Shown here: positions 1 to 10,434 of the stretch, piece by piece
Numbering within the stretch: position 1 is the stretch's first letter
Layout: each line of letters opens with the position of its first letter
Source: Candidatus Gastranaerophilales bacterium
GTDB lineage: Bacteria > Cyanobacteriota > Vampirovibrionia > Gastranaerophilales > Gastranaerophilaceae
Assembly (NCBI GenBank): GCA_944323045.1
Contig: CALUQX010000003.1
Location: forward strand, 40,111-104,110
Direction of reading: 5' to 3'
Length of the DNA: 64,000 nucleotides
The notes under the pieces: model-generated
Database searches by the model: none
Seen by the model: only the letters and a program-made list of their open reading frames with translations
What the model was told of the DNA's origin: nothing
Translations under genes and position numbers: made by a program

Positions 1-527
1 GGACGGAAATTTATCAATCTCCCGTTATACATATATGACATGACAGAAATTTCTTCTCCGTCCAGATATTCTTCTATAAAATATCTCATGCCTGTAAATT
101 TTCTTGCAAAAGCATTTTTTTCGTCATTGTTATAAAGAACTTTTACACCTTTGCCCTTGCATAGTCCGTCAAATTTTAAAACTTGAGGAAAGTCATTTGA
201 TTCTATTGGAAGGAGTTTAGCGCATTTTATCCCGTTGTTGACTATAAATTTTTTGGCGAATAGTTTTGAACTTTCAAGACGAGAAAAATTTTTGTTTACC
301 CCGATGCATTTGATACCGGCATGTTCAAATTGGTCAACAAACCCGTCACAAATCGGCTGTTCTGAACCGAAAATAACCAGATCAGGTTTCGGGCAGGAAG
401 TTAAAATATCCTGACATGTATTTTCGGAAATAAGTTTTACAGATTTGCATAATGGTGATTTTTCACAGGCATTTTTTATTGCCTGTTCTCTTGCTCCGTT
501 ACCTACAACCAGTATATTTAATGACAT
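1..527 (-). CDS. purD: Phosphoribosylamine-glycine ligase (GAR synthetase), N-terminal part
   Basis: The frame opens at an ATG at 527 and stays open to the left edge of the window, so only about 175 residues of the N-terminus are present. The start VVGNGAREQAI resembles the nucleotide-binding N-domain of PurD (usually GGGGREHA). It is followed by SSKLFAKKFIV and by KFDGLCKGKGVKV, which match the SKxFAK and KADGLAAGKGV segments at the start of the ATP-grasp region. PurD makes glycinamide ribonucleotide from phosphoribosylamine and glycine in purine synthesis. It lies about 120 bases downstream of purN on the same strand, so purM-purN-purD is a plausible transcription unit. A ribosome-binding GGAGG-like stretch precedes the ATG. 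Truncation is by the window, not by mutation. Confidence 0.85.
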   Translation of the reverse strand, partial: MSLNILVVGNGAREQAIKNACEKSPLCKSVKLISENTCQDILTSCPKPDLVIFGSEQPICDGFVDQFEHAGIKCIGVNKNFSRLESSKLFAKKFIVNNGIKCAKLLPIESNDFPQVLKFDGLCKGKGVKVLYNNDEKNAFARKFTGMRYFIEEYLDGEEISVMSYMYNGRLINFR

Positions 528-552
528 TTCTACCTCCAAATAATTATTTATC

Positions 553-630
553 ATATTCGAATAAGTGTTTTTTTTCAACGATAGCGGGAGCAGGGCGTGA
601 GCGTGGTGAAAAAAGATACTTATTCGGATA
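553..630. repeat. Imperfect palindrome in the purN-purD spacer
   Basis: Arms at about 556-579 and 606-628 are near-complementary (TTCGAATAAG against CTTATTCGGA, plus a T-run against an A-run). They enclose a GC-rich loop of about 26 bases that is unlike the AT-rich surroundings. The whole would form a long hairpin in the purN-purD mRNA. It could be a small palindromic repeat family member or an mRNA processing or attenuation structure. I cannot tell which without the rest of the genome. Confidence 0.45.
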
Positions 631-643
631 ATCTATTTTTTAA

Positions 644-1234
644 CTAATGACAACCGCTGCAATTTCCGGAACACCCGCCGATTAAATCAGAAAAATCAAA
701 CACTTCGTCTTTTAAAAGTTTTTCTATCACTATCGGATAGAGTTTGTGTTCCAGATTGTGAATTTCAGCCTCAAATTCATCATAGTGTGTAAGATTACCA
801 ATCAAAACAGGGTATTGCGCAATGATTTTTCCGCCGTCCAAATCACTTGTTACATGATGCACAGTTACTCCGCTTACTTTTACTCCTGCGTCATAAGCAC
901 GGAAAATAGCATCTTTGCCTTTAAATGCCGGCAGCAGTGACGGATGAATGTTGATAAACTTGCCCAAATTCAAAACATCATCCGGCAGAATTCTCATATA
1001 TCCGGCAAGAACAATTAAATCAAAGTTGTTCACCGCAAAATATGCTCCATTCTGTTCAAAAGGCAGGTATTTGTATTTTACCCCTAATTTTTTAGCACGT
1101 TCTAAAATATAAGCGTTAACATTATCAGTAAGACAGGTTATATCAACCTCCATTTCAGGCTTTTGCTGAAAATATTTTACTATTGCTTCAAAGTTTGAGC
1201 CGTTGCCAGACCCCATTATTGCTATTTTTTTCAT
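644..1234 (-). CDS. purN: Phosphoribosylglycinamide formyltransferase
   Basis: This enzyme transfers the formyl group from 10-formyl-tetrahydrofolate to GAR in purine synthesis. The 196-residue protein has the phosphate loop GSGNGSN (8-14), DLIVLAGYMRIL (72-83), and the catalytic segment NIHPSLLP with Asn95 and His97. SGVTVHHV is followed by the catalytic Asp133 in DLDGGKII. Length is normal for the family apart from the end: the last dozen residues are GGCSGNCSGCH, a Cys/Gly-rich tail not part of the usual fold. The start overlaps the stop of purM by four bases, which implies translational coupling. purD follows downstream. Confidence 0.95.
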   Translation of the reverse strand: MKKIAIMGSGNGSNFEAIVKYFQQKPEMEVDITCLTDNVNAYILERAKKLGVKYKYLPFEQNGAYFAVNNFDLIVLAGYMRILPDDVLNLGKFINIHPSLLPAFKGKDAIFRAYDAGVKVSGVTVHHVTSDLDGGKIIAQYPVLIGNLTHYDEFEAEIHNLEHKLYPIVIEKLLKDEVFDFSDLIGGCSGNCSGCH

Positions 1235-2139
1235 ATGATTACCCTCCCTAATTCAAAAGGTTCAAAACATTTACAAATTTCAAAAATCTTATCTTTATTT
1301 TCCGGAGCGCTGATTATGCAAAATCCCACACCGCAATTAAAAACATCATAAATTTCATCGCCTATTAGTTCGTGTAAACGTTGGTAAATCGGCTGCTGCG
1401 GAATATTTGTCTGATAGAGTTCGACTCTCTTAAGTTCCACTATGCGTGACAGATTTTCTTTTAGTCCGCCGCCTGTTATATTTGCTCCTGCTTTGATGAG
1501 TTTCTGTTCCCATAACTTTCTAATTGTATTGTAATAGATATATGAAGGAGCTAGACATGAGTCGAATTCCTCATCTGTGAGTTTATTTTCACTGTACAAT
1601 TTTCTAATCAGTGAAAAGCCGTTTGCATGTATTCCACTGGATTTCAAACCAATAATAACATCTTTTTTTTCTATTGTTTGAGGGGCTGATTTTCCTATGC
1701 CTATAGCAAAGCCTGAAATATCAATACATCCAATACGGAGCAAATCCGGCATTTCTGCAGTTTCACCGCCAAGAAGTCTGCAATTGCATTCTGTAAGGGC
1801 ATGTTTTAACTCTGTAATTATTTCAGAGACAGCCTCACTATCCAGTTTATTGACAGCAATATAGTCTGAAAAACCAACAGCCGTTACATCTCTTGTTGCC
1901 ATGTCATTTAAATTAGCTGCAACAAGGTCTACTGCTATTGTTTTATAAAGTTTTCGTTCGTATAAAGGTATAATCTTTGTTCCGATACCGTCGCAACAGT
2001 TGAAAATTTGTATTCCGTTGTAGTTAACACTTCCTACAAATTCGCTGACATTTGTATCCTGAATTTTTGCGCGGAGTTTGCGGTTTAACTGTTCCGCTTC
2101 TGCCAGGTTTACACCGGCATTTTTATACATATCACCCAT
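1231..2139 (-). CDS. purM: Phosphoribosylformylglycinamidine cyclo-ligase (AIR synthetase)
   Basis: PurM closes the imidazole ring of FGAM to give AIR, using ATP. The 302-residue protein shows the family landmarks: YKNAGVN near the start, DGIGTK (50-55), VDLVAANLNDMATRD (70-84, the counterpart of the usual MCVNDL region), and LLGGETAEMP (122-131). GGGLKENLSR lies in the C-terminal half. It is somewhat shorter than the usual 340 or so residues. The first ATG gives MGDMYKNAGVN; an ATG three codons in (at 2130) matches the family start better, but neither has a clear ribosome-binding site. First gene of the purM-purN-purD set. Confidence 0.95.
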   Translation of the reverse strand: MGDMYKNAGVNLAEAEQLNRKLRAKIQDTNVSEFVGSVNYNGIQIFNCCDGIGTKIIPLYERKLYKTIAVDLVAANLNDMATRDVTAVGFSDYIAVNKLDSEAVSEIITELKHALTECNCRLLGGETAEMPDLLRIGCIDISGFAIGIGKSAPQTIEKKDVIIGLKSSGIHANGFSLIRKLYSENKLTDEEFDSCLAPSYIYYNTIRKLWEQKLIKAGANITGGGLKENLSRIVELKRVELYQTNIPQQPIYQRLHELIGDEIYDVFNCGVGFCIISAPENKDKIFEICKCFEPFELGRVII

Positions 2140-2165
2140 ATAATAATTTTATTACAAAAATATAG

Positions 2166-2199
2166 AAAAAGTGACAGAGTTATCTTCTGTCACTTTTTT
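2166..2199 (-). terminator. Rho-independent terminator after oadB
   Basis: GTGACAGA at 2171-2178 pairs with TCTGTCAC at 2186-2193. An A-run lies on one side and a T-run on the other, so it can act in both directions. It lies just past the oadB stop on the minus strand and upstream of purM, separating the two transcription units. Confidence 0.85.
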
Positions 2200-2216
2200 A
2201 CTGAATTGATTCGACA

Positions 2217-3392
2217 TTAGTTGCATAATGCAAGCAATATACCTGCCGCAACTGCAGAGCCGATAACACCTGCGACATTCGGTCCCATAGCGTGCATCAA
2301 AAGGTAGTTCTGGCTGTTGGCTTCAAGTCCTACTTTATTGGATACACGTGCAGCCATCGGAACTGCTGATACACCGGCTGAACCAATCAGCGGGTTAATT
2401 TTTTCTTTAAAGAACAGATTCAGGAATTTTGCAAATAACACTCCGCCTGCTGTTGCAAAAGAGAATGCCAGAATTCCTAAAATCAAAATAAACAATGTTT
2501 GAGTTGTCAAAAACTGATCTGCAGAGAGTTTAGACCCTACTGACAAACCTAAGAAGATTGTTACAATATTAATCAAAGCATTCTGCATTGTATCAGAAAG
2601 TCTTTCAACGACTCCGCATTCTTTACATAAGTTGCCGAATGTTAATGCGCCGACTAACGGGCAAGCATCCGGTAAAAAGATTATACAAAGTCCGAGAACT
2701 ACAAGCGGGAAAACGATTTTTTCGCGCTTTGAAACTTCACGTAACTGTTTCATTTCGATTTTACGTTCAGCTTCTGTTGTCAGAGCCTTCATAATTGGCG
2801 GCTGAATTACAGGTACAAGTGCCATGTAAGAATAAGCCGCAACAGCAATAGCACCTAATAATTCAGGAGCTAATTTAGAGGTTACGTAAATTGAAGTCGG
2901 ACCGTCAGCCCCTCCAATAATTCCTATTGCGCCTGATTGCGGCAAAGTAAATCCGAAACAGCATAGCGCAAGCAATAATGCCGCAAATATACCGAATTGT
3001 GCTGCACCGCCTAAAAGTGCTGTTTTAGGGTTGGCAATTAGCGGACCAAAGTCAGTCATTGCACCTACACCCATAAAGATGATGAGCGGAAACAAGCCCT
3101 GATGTATACCAAATTCATATATTATTCCCAAAAATCCGTGAGGACCTGCTATATCAGCAACCGGTATGTTTGATAAAAGTCCGCCGAATGCAATAGGAAC
3201 TAACAATAATGGTTCAAATTCCTTTTTAATACCGAGCCATAACAGGAATAAACAAAGTAAAATCATAATCGGTGAGCCGAACTGATGTAAAAATTGTTCA
3301 AATCCGCTTGTTATAGTCGGGTCTGCAGGCTGTACAAAATTTGCTATACCTGTTGACTGCCATAATTTATATAAGCTGTCTGCAATATTCAT
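2217..3392 (-). CDS. oadB: Sodium-pumping oxaloacetate/methylmalonyl-CoA-type decarboxylase beta subunit
   Basis: This integral membrane subunit releases CO2 from carboxybiotin and drives sodium ions out of the cell. The 391-residue protein is almost entirely hydrophobic helices. It carries the family signature [10 protein letters not shown] at 160-169, with the essential Asp163, and [21 protein letters not shown] (102-122, a re-entrant segment of the family). Length fits the beta subunit, without the longer N-terminus of the glutaconyl-CoA version. It is the last gene of a minus-strand set birA-oadG-oadA-oadB that ends at a terminator. The partner alpha subunit looks like an oxaloacetate decarboxylase or pyruvate carboxylase B chain, so oxaloacetate is the likely substrate. 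Confidence 0.93.
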   Translation of the reverse strand: MNIADSLYKLWQSTGIANFVQPADPTITSGFEQFLHQFGSPIMILLCLFLLWLGIKKEFEPLLLVPIAFGGLLSNIPVADIAGPHGFLGIIYEFGIHQGLFPLIIFMGVGAMTDFGPLIANPKTALLGGAAQFGIFAALLLALCCFGFTLPQSGAIGIIGGADGPTSIYVTSKLAPELLGAIAVAAYSYMALVPVIQPPIMKALTTEAERKIEMKQLREVSKREKIVFPLVVLGLCIIFLPDACPLVGALTFGNLCKECGVVERLSDTMQNALINIVTIFLGLSVGSKLSADQFLTTQTLFILILGILAFSFATAGGVLFAKFLNLFFKEKINPLIGSAGVSAVPMAARVSNKVGLEANSQNYLLMHAMGPNVAGVIGSAVAAGILLALCN

Positions 3393-3419
3393 ATTTCTAT
3401 CCTTCTTTAATATATACTA

Positions 3420-5204
3420 CTACCCAACCGTAACCAGTACTTCGCCGGTTTTAACTTTGCCGCCGACTTCTATTTCTACTGATTGAACAGTGCCGGTTAC
3501 AGGTGATTTAATTTCAGTTTCCATTTTCATGGCTTCAATAACTGCAATTACGTCTCCTTCATTTATATAGTCGCCGGTTGAAACAAGTACTTTCAAAACA
3601 GTACCAGGCAATGCGGCTTTAACAGGAGTTCCTTCACCTGCCGGAACAGCAGTGGCATCAATGCCTGCTTTAACATTGATATCATACAATTTGCCGTTAA
3701 CAGTAGCCTTGTCGCCTTCAATTGTAACAGCGTATTTTTTACCGTTAACAGAAACAGTGTAACCGCCGGTTGAATCAATTTTCGGCTCAGTTTCACCCTT
3801 TTCACACTTTCTAACACCAATTGTGCCATTGCCCTGCAAGAATAATATACCTTTTTCTTTGCAAGCTGCTGAGATAAATATATTTTCTTCAGTAACAGGC
3901 AGACCGGCATCTTCAAGACGTTTTGTAGCTGCAGCAATACCTTTTTCAGGATCTCTGTCGTTAATATCAACGACGGTTTCTGTGGTTGGCTGTAAACCTA
4001 ATTGTTCTGAGGCAATTCTGACAACTTCAGCATCCGGTTCGCAAGGAGTTTTACCAAAATATCCGAGTACCATTTTGCCGTAACCTTCTGCAATCTTTTT
4101 CCAGTTCCCGAACATAACATTGTTAAATGCCTGCTGGAAGTAGAATTGAGAAACAGGAGTTACAGATGTTCCGAATCCGCCTTTCATGACAACTTCTTTC
4201 ATCGCAGCAACTACTTCAGGGAACTTATCCATTAAGTTATTGTCCCTCAGCATTTGAGTATTTGCAGTTAAAGCTCCGCCCGGCAGTGGTGATTGAATAA
4301 TCATCGGATTAACTGCAAGTGCTTCAGGCGGCAAGAAGTAATCCTTCATGCATTCTTTGAAAATTTCTTCGGTTTCAAGAATTTTTTCAACGTCAATGCC
4401 TAAATCGTAATCAGTTCCTTTGACAGCATGCCACATAGAAACAATGTCAGGCTGAGCAGTTCCGCCTGAGACAGGTTTCATAGACAGATCAATACCGTCA
4501 GCTCCGCCGTCAAGCGCAGCAAGATAACATGCCAGACCTGTGCCTGCTGTTTCGTGTGAGTGGAATCTAATGTGAGTGTCTTCACCAAGAATTTCTCTTG
4601 TGCGTTTGATTGTTTCATAAACTTTTCTAGGACTAGAAGTTCCTGATGCATCTTTAAATGCAAGACTGTCAAACGGAATGCCTGCATCAAGAATATTTCT
4701 CAACACTTTTTCATAAAAATCAACATCGTGCGCACCGGTACAACCATAAGGAAGTTCCATCATTGTGATTGTAACTTCATGTTTTAACCCGTTATCTCTT
4801 ATGCATTGTGCTGAATAAATTAAATTGTTAACATCATTCAATGCATCAAAGTTTCTAACCGTTGTAACCCCGTGTTTTTTGAACATTTTAGCGTGCAGGT
4901 TAATAATGTCACGCGGCTGAGAATCCAATCCAACTACATTAACACCTCTCGCTAAACTTTGAAGATTAATGTCAGGTCCTACAGCAGCTCTTATTTTATC
5001 CATTGTTTCAAATGCATTTTCGTTGCAATAGAAAATCGGTGACTGGAATCTGGCACCGCCGGCAACTTCAAAATGTCTTATGCCTGCACTGACTGCAGCC
5101 TGCAATGCCGGAATAAAATCGTCTACAAAAACTCTGGCTCCGTACACTGATTGAAACCCGTCTCTGAATGAGGTATCCATAACTTTAATTAGTTTTTTTG
5201 CCAT
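3420..5204 (-). CDS. oadA: Oxaloacetate decarboxylase alpha subunit (carboxyltransferase plus biotin carrier)
   Basis: It transfers the carboxyl group of oxaloacetate to its own biotin and yields pyruvate; the beta subunit then decarboxylates the biotin. Order: TIM-barrel carboxyltransferase (DTSFRDGFQS near the start with the metal-binding Asp; FKDASG; HSHETAGTG), a conserved C-terminal carboxylase domain, a linker, then a biotinyl domain. EAMKMET places the biotin lysine near residue 560 of 594. The usual TLRDAHQS motif is altered to TSFRDGFQS. The frame extends five codons upstream, but AAAGGA sits six bases before the ATG at 5204 (MAKKLIK), which I take as the start. The gene is flanked by oadG upstream and oadB downstream. 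Confidence 0.93.
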   Translation of the reverse strand: MAKKLIKVMDTSFRDGFQSVYGARVFVDDFIPALQAAVSAGIRHFEVAGGARFQSPIFYCNENAFETMDKIRAAVGPDINLQSLARGVNVVGLDSQPRDIINLHAKMFKKHGVTTVRNFDALNDVNNLIYSAQCIRDNGLKHEVTITMMELPYGCTGAHDVDFYEKVLRNILDAGIPFDSLAFKDASGTSSPRKVYETIKRTREILGEDTHIRFHSHETAGTGLACYLAALDGGADGIDLSMKPVSGGTAQPDIVSMWHAVKGTDYDLGIDVEKILETEEIFKECMKDYFLPPEALAVNPMIIQSPLPGGALTANTQMLRDNNLMDKFPEVVAAMKEVVMKGGFGTSVTPVSQFYFQQAFNNVMFGNWKKIAEGYGKMVLGYFGKTPCEPDAEVVRIASEQLGLQPTTETVVDINDRDPEKGIAAATKRLEDAGLPVTEENIFISAACKEKGILFLQGNGTIGVRKCEKGETEPKIDSTGGYTVSVNGKKYAVTIEGDKATVNGKLYDINVKAGIDATAVPAGEGTPVKAALPGTVLKVLVSTGDYINEGDVIAVIEAMKMETEIKSPVTGTVQSVEIEVGGKVKTGEVLVTVG

Positions 5205-5234
5205 AACATATCCTTTCAATTATATCTAAATCTA

Positions 5235-5468
5235 TTATTTTTTAGCCATAACCGCGGCTATTGCGACTGCAATTGCCTCATCTTCTCTTACCGCTGCTGA
5301 TTTATGTTTTTCAATAACAACAACTTTTTCAGGAAAAATTTTGTTTAAATAGGCTATCACTGCGGACATAAGATGCATTGCACCTATCATAAGCCATAAA
5401 AATGCAAGAACAAATCCCATTCCTATTACCATAAGCGTCATGCCTATTTTTAAGAGTTCTAAATTCAT
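5235..5468 (-). CDS. oadG: Oxaloacetate decarboxylase gamma subunit (OadG family)
   Basis: A 77-residue protein with one membrane helix at residues 7-27 (GMTLMVIGMGFVLAFLWLMI) and a charged tail rich in Ala, Glu and Lys. That is the architecture of OadG, the small subunit that holds alpha and beta together at the membrane. Position between the biotin ligase and oadA makes the call strong despite low sequence content. Its ATG overlaps the birA stop by four bases. It lacks an obvious His-rich zinc-binding tail like that of the Klebsiella protein. Confidence 0.85.
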   Translation of the reverse strand: MNLELLKIGMTLMVIGMGFVLAFLWLMIGAMHLMSAVIAYLNKIFPEKVVVIEKHKSAAVREDEAIAVAIAAVMAKK

Positions 5469-6181
5469 AATATATCTCCTATGGTTAATTCTATTTCTTT
5501 ATCATTATTTTTCAGCACAAGTGCGCCGTCATTTGTAATTGATTTTGCTATACCTGATTTTTTTTCGTTCAATATCTGCACACAGATTTCCCGATCTAAA
5601 AAACTGGCATGCTTTATATAATATTCTTTTATAAATTCAAATCCTGTTTCTAAGAATTCGTCATAATCCTTAAAAAAATTATTAACAAGTTTATTTCTGA
5701 ATTCGTCAAGTTTAATTGTACTGTTTAACTCTAAATTAAGTGCGGTTACCGGTCTGTCAATACATTCTAACGCACCGGCAGAAGAATTTAAATTAACACC
5801 AATTCCAAGCACAAGCCCTTTGAATTCATTTCCCTGAATAACTGTTTCAGAAAGAATTCCGGCTATTTTTTTCCCGTTAATCAAGACATCATTAGGCCAT
5901 TTTATCTGAGGTTCAAGCCCGTATTCTTCTAATATCATGCTCAATTTTACTGATAAATACTGGGTAAGATTTGAATAGACTTTTGCAAATGATGCTGAAG
6001 GTTTTAATACAAATGTCAAAAATAAATTTCCTTCTCCCAAATCAACCCATGCTCTTTGCAGACGCCCATGCCCCGATGTCTGTCTTGAAGCATGCACTAT
6101 TGTTCTGTCCCCAAATTTGTCTAAATTTAATTTTGCATAACTGTTGGTAGAATCTATCTCTTCCAGATGAATATTATACAT
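5465..6181 (-). CDS. birA: Biotin-[acetyl-CoA-carboxylase/decarboxylase] ligase
   Basis: It activates biotin with ATP and attaches it to the lysine of a carrier domain. The 238-residue catalytic core shows EIDSTNS (9-14), the biotinyl-AMP loop SGHGRLQRAW (36-45, usually GRGRxGR), KWPNDVL (94-100), and GKKIAGIL followed by ES-type residues and GIGVNLN. There is no N-terminal helix-turn-helix, so it should not act as a repressor. I choose the ATG at 6181 because AGAGGG lies just upstream; a TTG seven codons earlier also opens the frame. Lying first in the oad operon, its natural target is OadA, encoded two genes downstream. Confidence 0.92.
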   Translation of the reverse strand: MYNIHLEEIDSTNSYAKLNLDKFGDRTIVHASRQTSGHGRLQRAWVDLGEGNLFLTFVLKPSASFAKVYSNLTQYLSVKLSMILEEYGLEPQIKWPNDVLINGKKIAGILSETVIQGNEFKGLVLGIGVNLNSSAGALECIDRPVTALNLELNSTIKLDEFRNKLVNNFFKDYDEFLETGFEFIKEYYIKHASFLDREICVQILNEKKSGIAKSITNDGALVLKNNDKEIELTIGDIL

Positions 6182-6278
6182 TTTCCCTCTTTCTTTGTTC
6201 AATTTTATAATAAAAAAAAAATATTTGCGATTTTTTTTTCAGCGTTTTAAAATAAATCTGTAAGGGAGAGGAAAATAT

Positions 6279-6962
6279 ATGGAACACTGGTTATATAGTA
6301 TTAATCTTTCCGGTCATACATTGACTTTCAATCTGGATACAATATTTACTATGTGGTTTGCCATGATTGTCATAATTATATTTTCACTTATGGCAACAAG
6401 AAAATTGTCTCTTATTCCTAACAAACTTCAGGCGTTTTGTGAAGGCGTTATGAATTTCTTCTGGGGAATTATGGGCTCAATGAATACCGCAAAAGAACAT
6501 GTTCCGCTCATAGCCTCTTTGTTTTTATTTATTGTGTTTGCAAATTTGATGGGACAGTTACCGCTTAGAATTATACATCTTAAGACAGGTGAACTGGCTT
6601 CCCCGACTAATGATATTAATTTAACTGCAGGACTTGCAGTTATTGTATTAATATATTATGTTACTGCCGGTATTTTGAAAAAAGGACCTAAATTCTTTTT
6701 ACACGAATTAAGTTTTACCGGTATAGTAACAATGTTTGTAGAAATACTGGAAATGGTTACAAGACCATTAAGCCTTGCAATCCGACTTTTTGCCAATATT
6801 TTTGCAGGCGAAATTCTTGTTTCAATAGCACTCGGCGCATTTGCATACTTTGCTCCGCTGCCGATTATGCTGTTTGAAATATTCGTTGCCTTTGTTCAGG
6901 CTACGGTATTTATGATGCTGACTATTGCTTATGTATCGTCAGCAACAGGTGAAGAACATTAA
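6279..6962 (+). CDS. atpB: ATP synthase Fo subunit a
   Basis: Subunit a forms the two proton half-channels against the c-ring. The 227-residue membrane protein has the family's C-terminal signature SLAIRLFANIFAGEIL, with the essential Arg at about 169, and the FVQATVFMMLTIAY helix. A GGGAGAGG ribosome-binding site precedes the ATG by a few bases. First gene of a cluster ordered a, c, b', b, delta, alpha, gamma. No atpI-like gene precedes it; the gene on the left is the divergent birA. Confidence 0.96.
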   Translation: MEHWLYSINLSGHTLTFNLDTIFTMWFAMIVIIIFSLMATRKLSLIPNKLQAFCEGVMNFFWGIMGSMNTAKEHVPLIASLFLFIVFANLMGQLPLRIIHLKTGELASPTNDINLTAGLAVIVLIYYVTAGILKKGPKFFLHELSFTGIVTMFVEILEMVTRPLSLAIRLFANIFAGEILVSIALGAFAYFAPLPIMLFEIFVAFVQATVFMMLTIAYVSSATGEEH

Positions 6963-6992
6963 TTTTTACAATTTTAAATAAGGAGAAAAATT

Positions 6993-7220
6993 ATGGAACA
7001 ATTACAATTAGCACAATTAGGTTCAGGTATCGCAATCGGGTTCGGTGCTATCGGTGCAGGTCTCGGTATCGGTATTGCTACAAAGGGTTTGATGGACGCA
7101 ATTTCAAGACAACCGGAAGTTGCCGGTAAAGCAGTCGGGTTCTTCCTCGTTGGTGCTGCTTTGGCTGAAGCTTGTGCTTTGTACGCCTTCATCATCGCTT
7201 ATCTGCTTATGGCTAAGTAA
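6993..7220 (+). CDS. atpE: ATP synthase Fo subunit c
   Basis: A 75-residue double-helix hairpin: Gly-rich first helix (IGFGAIGAGLGIGIA), polar loop RQPE at 39-42, second helix with the ion-binding Glu59 in AALAEACALY. The residues that mark sodium-binding c subunits (a Gln in helix 1 and a Ser after the Glu) are Ile and Ala here, so a proton-binding ring is expected. It sits 30 bases after atpB behind an AAGGAG site. Its codons are less AT-rich than those of the neighbours, as expected for a very highly translated subunit. Confidence 0.97.
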   Translation: MEQLQLAQLGSGIAIGFGAIGAGLGIGIATKGLMDAISRQPEVAGKAVGFFLVGAALAEACALYAFIIAYLLMAK

Positions 7221-7232
7221 TCGGAGTAAATC

Positions 7233-7652
7233 ATGGAATTTAATGCAACATTCATAGTTTCTATAATTAGTTTTATTATATTCACACTCTTAATGAACGA
7301 AATTTTGTATAAACCAATTACAAAAATCGTTGAAGAGCGTGAACATGTGATTAACGACAATTATGAATGCGCTAACGCTTCAAAAGATAAAACTACAGCA
7401 ATTTACACTGACCGCGATGAAAAACTTGCTAAAACTGCCGCCTCTAACAGGCAATTAACCGCAGAAAAACTCGCCGAAGCTAATAATATTGCTAAAAATA
7501 AAACAAATGAAGCTAAACAAAATTCCGCTGCTCAGATTGATTCAGCAAAACAGGAAATTCAAAGCAAAAGTGAAGTTCTTAATAATGAAGTAAAAGGTCG
7601 AATTAATGAACTTGCTGAAAGTATTTCCGCAAAGGTTCTGGGAGAATGCTGA
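7233..7652 (+). CDS. atpF2: ATP synthase Fo subunit b' (b-type peripheral stalk)
   Basis: A 139-residue protein with one N-terminal membrane helix (FIVSIISFIIFTLLMNEILY) followed by a long, charged, Ala/Lys/Glu-rich helix typical of the peripheral stalk. It is the first of two adjacent b-type genes. Two different b subunits forming a heterodimer is the arrangement of cyanobacteria and other b/b' lineages. The symbol is ambiguous: cyanobacterial workers call b' atpG. It ends in a TGATG overlap with the next gene. Confidence 0.88.
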   Translation: MEFNATFIVSIISFIIFTLLMNEILYKPITKIVEEREHVINDNYECANASKDKTTAIYTDRDEKLAKTAASNRQLTAEKLAEANNIAKNKTNEAKQNSAAQIDSAKQEIQSKSEVLNNEVKGRINELAESISAKVLGEC

Positions 7653-8148
7653 TGAATATTTGGAATTTGATAGTTGAGTCAAATACTTTTAATTTTATTG
7701 TAATGGTTATTATTCTTGCAGTTTTGATGCAAAAGATGAATGTCTCATCTCTGTTAGAAAATTTGAAGGATAATATCATTAACAAAATCGAAATGTCTAA
7801 ATCTGCAAGGGAAAATGCAGAAAATGACCTTAAAAAAGCCCAAAATGCTGTTGCAAATTTGGATAATGAAATTAAAGAAAGTATTGAATTAACTAAGAAA
7901 AATATAGAAGGCGCTGTGAAACAGACGCTTGCTAATGCAGATGTACAGGCTCAAAATATTCTTAAAAACGTTCAAACAGTTATTGACAATGAAGAAAAAC
8001 AAATTTCTTCCAGAATACTTAATTCAACAACACAAGAGGCAGTTCAATCTGCAAAAGATAAGATTATTGCAAAATTGAAGGCTGACCCGTCACTTCACAA
8101 TAGATATATTGATGAAGCGATAGCAGATATTGATAAGGTGACATTATA

Positions 8149-8149
<1 letters not shown>
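7652..8149 (+). CDS. atpF: ATP synthase Fo subunit b
   Basis: Second b-type subunit, about 165 residues. It has a hydrophobic N-terminal helix (FNFIVMVIILAVLM), then a long amphipathic helix with many Lys, Glu and Ala and a C-terminal segment resembling the delta-contact end. I take the ATG at 7652, sharing one base with the b' stop and seven bases after GGAG; an ATG two codons earlier is too close to that site. Its own stop overlaps the ATG of the delta gene. Confidence 0.9.
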
Positions 8150-10195
<2,046 letters not shown>

Positions 10196-10434
10196 TCAGT
10201 GAACTGTGAATAGTGAGCTGTGAACAGATTTATGTGTAAGATGGCTAATGCCTCAGGGCGCCAATCGGTATAAGAACGTGGTACATAATTGCAGTGTGTC
10301 AGGTTTAATATTTAAGAAATGAACTTATAATCTTAATCACTTAAGTCACTAAACCACATTTAAATGTCGATGCAGATGTAGGTTGGGCTTTCAGCCCAAC
10401 AAGTACAACTCAACCAAATAATTGGGTAAAGAAT
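10196..10434. other. Unusual 239-base spacer inside the ATP synthase operon
   Basis: The other gaps in this operon are 30 bases or less, but atpA and the gamma gene are 239 bases apart. The spacer starts with a degenerate short repeat (variants of GTGAACTGTGAA and GTGAGCTGTGAACA). It also holds a perfect hairpin GTTGGGCT-TTC-AGCCCAAC at 10382-10400, 35 bases before the gamma start. There is no T-run after the hairpin, so I do not call a terminator. I see no credible gene. It may be an inserted repeat or a processing site. Confidence 0.5.

Noticed and set aside
6993..7220. Sodium-binding c-ring, suggested by the neighbouring sodium-pump operon
   Set aside because: The helix 1 Gln and the Ser after the key Glu are missing, so a proton ring is the better reading.
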